Shown in pieces: positions 40,244 through 44,328 of a stretch of 44,328 nucleotides of DNA. Each line of letters opens with the position of its first letter. Position 1 is the first letter of the stretch. The translations under genes and the position numbers were made by a program. This DNA comes from Blastococcus atacamensis (GTDB lineage Bacteria; Actinomycetota; Actinomycetes; Mycobacteriales; Geodermatophilaceae), in the NCBI RefSeq assembly GCF_002938425.1, contig NZ_POQU01000021.1:1-44328 (forward strand). Direction: 5' to 3'. The notes below the pieces were generated by a model that had not been told where the DNA came from, made no database searches, and worked only from the letters and a program-made list of their open reading frames with translations.

Positions 40244-41011
40244 ATGCGGAAGACCGCCTGCGGGGTGGCCGCAGTGCTCCCGGCGCTGCTGGCCGGCTGC
40301 GGCGCGTCCGGCGCCGGTCCCGGCGGTGACGGGCCGACGGGCACCCTCACCGTCTTCGCCGCGGCGTCGCTGACCGATGCCTTTCCCGAGCTGGGGAAGC
40401 GGCTGGAGGAGGACAACCCCGGCTTGACGGTCCAGTTCAGCTTCGCCGGCAGCTCCGCGCTGGCGACCCAGATCTCGCAGGGCGCGCCCGCCGACGTGTT
40501 CGCCTCGGCCGACCAGGCGCAGATGGCGGTGGTCGCGAGCGCCGGCCGGACCGACGGGGAGCCGCAGGTCTTCGCCCGCAACGCTCCGCGGATCGCCGTC
40601 CCGGAGGGCAACCCGGCGGCGGTGACCGGGCTCGCCGACTTCGCCCGCGAGGAGCTGGCGCTGGCCGTCTGCGCGCCGGACGTCCCCTGCGGAGCGGCCG
40701 CCGAGGCCGTGTTCGCCGCCGCCGGGGTGCCCCCGCGGCCGGACACCCTGGAGGAGGACGTGCGCGCCGCGCTGACCAAGGTGGAGCTGGGCGAGGTGGA
40801 TGCCGCCCTGGTCTACGCCTCCGACGTCGCCGCGGCCGGGGGCGCCGTCGAGGGCATCGCCTTCCCCGAGGCCGAGCAGGTGGTCAACGACTACCCGGTC
40901 TGCGTCCTCGACGGCGCCCGCAACGCGGCCGCGGCCCGCGCCTTCGTCGACCTGGTCCTGTCGGCCGAGGGACGCCGCGTCCTCACCGACGCGGGACTCC
41001 GGGCGCCGTGA
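40244..41011 (+). CDS. modA: Molybdate ABC transporter substrate-binding lipoprotein ModA
   Basis: 255 residues. The lipoprotein signal MRKTACGVAAVLPALLAGC ends in the lipobox LAGC with Cys19 as the anchor. The mature protein begins TLTVFAAASLTDAFPELGK, the ModA hallmark, with SFAGSSALATQISQGAPADVFASAD, and the oxyanion-binding serines near the start (AAASL, GSSAL). The end has AAARAFVDLVLSAEGRRVL. It binds molybdate outside the membrane and delivers it to ModB. modB starts 10 bases after the stop. Complete. Confidence 0.95.
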   Translation: MRKTACGVAAVLPALLAGCGASGAGPGGDGPTGTLTVFAAASLTDAFPELGKRLEEDNPGLTVQFSFAGSSALATQISQGAPADVFASADQAQMAVVASAGRTDGEPQVFARNAPRIAVPEGNPAAVTGLADFAREELALAVCAPDVPCGAAAEAVFAAAGVPPRPDTLEEDVRAALTKVELGEVDAALVYASDVAAAGGAVEGIAFPEAEQVVNDYPVCVLDGARNAAAARAFVDLVLSAEGRRVLTDAGLRAP

Positions 41012-41021
41012 GCAGCGTCCG

Positions 41022-41831
41022 GTGAGGAGCCGGGCCCGCGAGGGGGCGCGGGTGCCGGCGCCCCTGCTGGTCCCCGCCGTGCTGGGCGTGCTGTTCCTGG
41101 CGCTCCCACTGGTCGGGCTGCTGGTCCGCACCCCCTGGTCCCAGCTCGGCCCGCAGCTCGCCGCTCCCGGCGTGGGGCAGGCGCTGCGCCTGTCGCTCGT
41201 CTCGGCCACCCTGGCGACCCTCCTCTCGCTGCTGATGGGGGTTCCCCTGGCCTGGGTGCTGGCCCGCTCCCGTGCGCGCGGCCGCACCGTGCTGCGGGCG
41301 CTGGTCACCGTGCCGCTGGTGCTGCCCCCGGTGGTGGGCGGCGTCGCGCTGTTCCTGGTGCTCGGGCGCCAGGGCCTCGTGGGTAGCTGGCTGGACGACG
41401 CCTTCGGGATCACGATCCCCTTCTCCACGACCGCAGTGGTCATCGCCGAGACCTTCGTGGCCATGCCGTTCCTGGTCATCAGCGTCGAGGGGGCGCTGCG
41501 GGCGGCCGACGCCCGGTTCGAGGACGTCGCGGCCACCCTCGGCGCCGGCCGGTGGACGACGTTCCGCCGCGTGACCCTGCCGATGGTGGCGCCGGGCATC
41601 GCGGCGGGCGCGGTGCTCTGCTGGGCCCGCGCCCTGGGCGAGTTCGGCGCGACCATCACCTTCGCGGGCAACTTCCCGGGGACGACGCAGACGATGCCGC
41701 TGGCGGTCTACCTGGCGCTGCAGCGCGACCCGGACGCCGCGATCGTGCTGTCGGTGCTCCTGCTGGGGGTCTCGCTGGCCACCCTGCTGCTGCTCCGCGA
41801 CCGCTGGCTCGGCCGGGCGGGCGTCCCGTGA
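41022..41831 (+). CDS. modB: Molybdate ABC transporter permease ModB
   Basis: 269 residues from the GTG at 41022; a second GTG at 41052 has a better ribosome site (GAGGGGG) and would give 259. About six membrane segments, beginning LLVPAVLGVLFLALPLVGLLV. The EAA loop that docks the ATPase reads AADARFEDVAATLGAGRWTTFRRVTLPM, with the later GEFGATITFAGNFPGTTQTMPL typical of ModB. The stop overlaps the modC GTG (GTGA), so translation is coupled. Confidence 0.94.
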   Translation: MRSRAREGARVPAPLLVPAVLGVLFLALPLVGLLVRTPWSQLGPQLAAPGVGQALRLSLVSATLATLLSLLMGVPLAWVLARSRARGRTVLRALVTVPLVLPPVVGGVALFLVLGRQGLVGSWLDDAFGITIPFSTTAVVIAETFVAMPFLVISVEGALRAADARFEDVAATLGAGRWTTFRRVTLPMVAPGIAAGAVLCWARALGEFGATITFAGNFPGTTQTMPLAVYLALQRDPDAAIVLSVLLLGVSLATLLLLRDRWLGRAGVP

Positions 41832-42874
41832 GCCTGCGCGCCGCCGTGTCCGTCCGACGCGGCACGCTCGACCTCCAGCTGGACGTCGAGGTCGCCGACG
41901 GCGAGGTGCTGGCCGTGCTCGGACCCAACGGCGCGGGCAAGTCCACGCTGCTCCGGGTGCTGGCGGGCCTGCTGCTCCCGGACTCCGGCGTCGTCGTCGT
42001 CGACGGCGCCACCTGGGACGACGACGGCACGCACCTGCCCGCCTCCCGCCGGTCGCTGGGCATGGTCTTCCAGGACGCGCTGCTCTTCCCGCACCTGAGC
42101 GTCGCGGACAACGTCGCCTTCGGGCTGCGCACGCGCGGCACCGGCCGGACGGCGGCCCGGGCGGCGGCGGACGACCGGCTGGCCCGCGTCGGGCTGGAGG
42201 GCATGGGGGGCCGGCGGCCCGCCGAGCTCTCCGGCGGTCAGGCGCAGCGGGCCGCCCTGGCCCGGGCGCTGGTGGGGGAGCCGGCGCTGCTGCTCCTCGA
42301 CGAGCCGCTCTCGGCGCTGGATGCCCGCACCCGGCTGACCGTGCGGGCCGAGCTGCGTCGGCACCTCGCCGAGTTCCGCGGCAGCACCGTGCTGGTCACC
42401 CACGACCCGGTGGACGCGATGGCGCTGGCCGACCGCGTCGTCGTCGTCGAGGACGGGCGGGTGGTCCAGGCCGGTACGCCGCACGAGGTCGCCCGCTGTC
42501 CGCGCACCGACTACGTGGCCCGGCTGGGAGGGCTCGCGCTGCTGCCCGGCACGGGGGAGGGGCGCACGGTCCGGGTGGAGAACGGGGGCGTCGTGGCGGT
42601 CGCGGAGGAGGCCCGCGGCCCGGTGTTCGCCGCGATCCGCCCCGAATCGGTGGCGCTCTACCTGTCCCGGCCCGACGGCAGCCCGCGCAACGTCTGGCCG
42701 GTCACCCTGGCCGGCGCGACGCCGCACGGCGCCACGGTGCGCTGCGACCTGTCCGGGGAGGTACCCCTGGTGGCCGACGTCACCGCCACCGCGTTCGCGG
42801 AGCTCGGGCTCACCCCCGGGGCTCCGGCCTGGGCGGTCGTGAAGGCCTCCGAGGTCACCGTCTACGAGCGCTGA
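41828..42874 (+). CDS. modC: Molybdate ABC transporter ATP-binding protein ModC
   Basis: 348 residues from the GTG overlapping the modB stop. Walker A LGPNGAGKST, Q loop MVFQDALLFPHLSV, ABC signature LSGGQAQRAALARALV, Walker B LLLLDEPLSALD and the switch histidine in VLVTHDPVDAM are all intact. The C-terminal 100 residues form a single TOBE/Mop-like regulatory domain (VFAAIRPESVALYL and WAVVKASEVTVYE). It powers molybdate import. A three-hairpin region separates it from the cofactor genes. Confidence 0.95.
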   Translation: MSLRAAVSVRRGTLDLQLDVEVADGEVLAVLGPNGAGKSTLLRVLAGLLLPDSGVVVVDGATWDDDGTHLPASRRSLGMVFQDALLFPHLSVADNVAFGLRTRGTGRTAARAAADDRLARVGLEGMGGRRPAELSGGQAQRAALARALVGEPALLLLDEPLSALDARTRLTVRAELRRHLAEFRGSTVLVTHDPVDAMALADRVVVVEDGRVVQAGTPHEVARCPRTDYVARLGGLALLPGTGEGRTVRVENGGVVAVAEEARGPVFAAIRPESVALYLSRPDGSPRNVWPVTLAGATPHGATVRCDLSGEVPLVADVTATAFAELGLTPGAPAWAVVKASEVTVYER

Positions 42875-42956
42875 CGATCAGGTCGGCTGATCGTTCCGGG
42901 TCCTGGCTCACCGTCGACCGTGAGCCAGGACCCACTGTGATCAGGAGACCTGATCA
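42875..42956. terminator. Triple hairpin region after modC
   Basis: Three stems in a row: CGATCAG/CTGATCG (42875-42893), a 14-bp perfect stem GGGTCCTGGCTCAC with its complement (42898-42911 and 42920-42933), and TGATCAGG/CCTGATCA (42938-42956). The first and third share GATCAGG, so their arms can also pair with each other (GATCAGGTC with GACCTGATC) around the middle stem. This could be a plain terminator or a switch between modC and the cofactor genes. Confidence 0.65.
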
Positions 42957-42981
42957 TCGGTGCCCCTGAGAGGGTGGGGGC

Positions 42982-43560
42982 ATGAGCTGCGCCGCCGTCG
43001 TCCTCGCCGCCGGGGGCGGCCGCCGCTACGGGATGCCCAAGGCGCTGGTCGAGTACGAGGGCGGCCTGCTGGTCGAGCGGGCGGTCGCGACGGCGCGGGC
43101 GGCCTGCGACGTCGTGCTCGTCGTCTTGGGCGCGCAGGCGGTGGACGTCTGGCGCACCGCGGACCTGACCGGCGCCACGGTGCTGGCGAACAAGGACTGG
43201 GAGACCGGCATGGCCTCGTCACTGCGCGCCGGCCTGGACGGCTTGCGCGGCTTCCCCGGCACGGTGGACGCCGCGCTGGTCACGCTCGTGGACATGCCCG
43301 GCATGACGCCAGAGGCGCTGCGCGCGGTCGCCACGCACTCAGCTCCCGGCGCGCTGGCGGTGGCCACGTACGACGGCGTCCGCGGCCACCCGGTGCTCAT
43401 CGGCCGCGAGCACTGGGCGGGGGTGCTGGAGACCCTGGCCGGGGACGAGGGCGCCCGCCGCTACCTCGCCGCGCACGATGTCACCGAGGTCGACTGCACC
43501 GGCCTGGCCGATCCGGTGGACCTGGACGTGCCTCCGCCGGGAGTACCTTCGGCGCCGTGA
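42982..43560 (+). CDS. MobA/MocA-like molybdenum cofactor nucleotidyltransferase
   Basis: 192 residues from the ATG at 42982. The nucleotide-binding motif VLAAGGGRRYGMPKALVEY (LAAG-x-G-x-R-x-G-x-P-K) and the later NKDWETGMASSLRAGL and LVDMPGMTPEALR match the MocA/MobA NTP-transferase family, in particular the CTP:molybdopterin cytidylyltransferase MocA used for xanthine dehydrogenase-type enzymes. CTP versus GTP use cannot be settled by sequence alone. Its stop overlaps the moaE GTG, placing both in cofactor synthesis directly after molybdate uptake. Confidence 0.85.
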   Translation: MSCAAVVLAAGGGRRYGMPKALVEYEGGLLVERAVATARAACDVVLVVLGAQAVDVWRTADLTGATVLANKDWETGMASSLRAGLDGLRGFPGTVDAALVTLVDMPGMTPEALRAVATHSAPGALAVATYDGVRGHPVLIGREHWAGVLETLAGDEGARRYLAAHDVTEVDCTGLADPVDLDVPPPGVPSAP

Positions 43561-43967
43561 TCGCACAGGTCGTGGACACGCCACTGTCCGTCGCCGAGCA
43601 CGAGGACGCCGTCGCCGACAAGGCGGCCGGGGCGGTCGTCTCCTTCGCGGGCGTCGTCCGCGACCACGACGGCGGCCGCTCGGTCACCGAGCTGGAGTAC
43701 GTCGGGCACCCGACCGCGGCCGAGGTGATCACCGAGCTCGCCGAGGAGTTCGCCGCCCGGCCGGGCATCCACGCCGTGGCGGTCAGCCACCGCATCGGCC
43801 TGCTCGGCATCGGCGACGTCGCGCTGGCCTGCGCCGTCAGCGCATCGCACCGCGGCGAGGCATTCACGGCCTGCGCGGAGCTCGTCGACGAGGTGAAGGC
43901 GCGGCTGCCGATCTGGAAGCGGCAGGTCTTCACCGACGGCGAGGAGGAGTGGGTCGCCTGCCCCTGA
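43557..43967 (+). CDS. moaE: Molybdopterin synthase catalytic subunit MoaE
   Basis: 136 residues from the GTG overlapping the previous stop (GTGA). MoaE features: GAVVSFAGVVRDHDGGRSVTELEY near the start, SHRIGLLGIGDVALACAVSASHRGEAF in the middle, and the C-terminal VKARLPIWKRQVFTDGEEEWV with the catalytic lysine in WKRQ. With the small subunit MoaD (not here) it inserts the dithiolene sulfurs into precursor Z. The remaining moa genes must lie elsewhere. The next gene is convergent, nine bases away. Confidence 0.95.
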   Translation: MIAQVVDTPLSVAEHEDAVADKAAGAVVSFAGVVRDHDGGRSVTELEYVGHPTAAEVITELAEEFAARPGIHAVAVSHRIGLLGIGDVALACAVSASHRGEAFTACAELVDEVKARLPIWKRQVFTDGEEEWVACP

Positions 43968-43976
43968 GGACGGCGT

Positions 43977-44210
43977 TCAGCCGGCGAACTCCCTGGCCGG
44001 CAGCCCGCGCACGCCGACGTCGGCCCGGAACAGGCAGCCGGCCAGCGGGTCGTCGGGGTCCAGACCCTGGCGCGACGTGGTGATGAACAGCTGGTCGAGG
44101 CCCGGCCCGCCGAGCGTGCAGGCGGTCACCTGCACCGTGGGCACCTCGACCACCGCGTCGCGGCGGCCCTCGGCGTCGTACCGGTGCACCGCCCCGCCCC
44201 CGTAGAGGGC
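43977..44210 (-). CDS. SMP-30/gluconolactonase family protein (5' truncated by contig end)
   Basis: Only the last 77 residues remain, because the 5' part is cut by the adapter at 44211. ALYGGGAVHRYDAEG and VQVTACTLGGPGLDQLFITTSRQG are the C-terminal blades of an SMP-30 (regucalcin/lactonase) beta-propeller, the part that contributes an Asn/Asp metal ligand and the substrate pocket. The frame stays open exactly to the adapter boundary. Substrate unknown. In actinobacteria such genes are usually sugar lactonases. A GTG at 44189 is internal, not a start. Confidence 0.85.
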   Translation of the reverse strand, partial: ALYGGGAVHRYDAEGRRDAVVEVPTVQVTACTLGGPGLDQLFITTSRQGLDPDDPLAGCLFRADVGVRGLPAREFAG

Positions 44211-44288
44211 CTGGCGGTGAGACAGATCTGACGCTGCGGACGAAGAGGAAAGAGTAGAGAGCTGCGGGCGCAGGAGCAGAAAAAAAAA
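44211..44288 (-). other. Degraded Nextera i5 adapter read-through (reverse orientation) at right end
   Basis: Reading on the plus strand: mosaic end complement at 44211-44229 (13 of 19), read-1 segment GACGCTGCGGACGA at 44230-44243 (13 of 14), index complement AGAGGAAA at 44244-44251 (7 of 8 to that of S503), then a degraded P5 complement to about 44280 (about 17 of 29). This is the same index as the left end. It is an artefact of untrimmed reads. Confidence 0.9.
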
Positions 44289-44328
44289 AACTAAAAAAAC
44301 AAAGAAAAGATAAGAGAAGATTCAAAAA
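44281..44328. other. Poly-A read-tail junk
   Basis: An A-rich tail directly follows the adapter, as expected when Illumina cycles run past the end of the library fragment. It is not genomic. Confidence 0.9.

Noticed and set aside
42875-42956. Moco riboswitch or CRISPR-like repeat
   Set aside because: The three hairpins are palindromes after modC, with no spacer pattern and no Moco motif core.

Overview
The window is a contig of about 44 kb from a very GC-rich, motile actinobacterium. The chemotaxis genes, the SpoIIE-type phosphatases, the large NAD-glutamate dehydrogenase, the DUF222 remnant and the many GTG starts fit Geodermatophilaceae (Blastococcus, Modestobacter or Geodermatophilus) best. 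That placement is inference from gene content and composition. Genomic DNA runs only from about 175 to 44210. Both ends are degraded Illumina Nextera adapter carrying the same i5 index, plus read-tail junk, so the first and last genes (cheA and an SMP-30 gene) are cut by the assembly and not by biology.

Layout. (1) 176-7659: chemotaxis block, with cheA (5' cut), cheW, a 300-aa unknown, then a tight run behind a sigma-28-like promoter: cheB, cheR, cheY, cheX, a second cheY and a second CheX-like gene. (2) 7788-10225: a divergent pair, an anti-sigma-type ATPase and a PAS-GAF-PP2C phosphatase, looking like a partner-switching module. (3) 10251-13512: ZIP metal transporter, small secreted protein, AAA ATPase, PF04020 membrane protein. 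(4) 13584-25442: central metabolism and RNA helicase, namely NAD-glutamate dehydrogenase, a GH15 glucosidase/trehalase overlapping a zwf-like gene, an amidase and a DEAD-box helicase. (5) 25444-32602: second large GAF/PAS/PP2C phosphatase, yaaA, exonuclease III, an LCP-family wall ligase, GNAT and two small proteins. (6) 32682-39718: acyl-CoA dehydrogenase, DUF4383, carbamoyltransferase, RecQ, a DUF222 remnant and a DUF2786 protein. (7) 39799-43967: molybdenum uptake and cofactor genes (HTH-TOBE regulator, modABC, mocA-like, moaE), then the cut SMP-30 gene.

Structure beyond genes. A 61-bp intergenic repeat occurs four times, each copy beginning within 5 bp of a stop codon and in the same orientation as the gene it follows. 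Strong hairpin terminators separate most convergent genes. Six genes show a TAnnnT box 6-8 nt before the start codon, suggesting leaderless transcripts. I did not find tRNA, rRNA, CRISPR or insertion sequences. No wholly new system is proven. The best candidates for new biology are the 61-bp repeat family, the paired CheX-like proteins with an unknown gene in the chemotaxis block, and the inverted repeat at the molybdenum regulator promoter.
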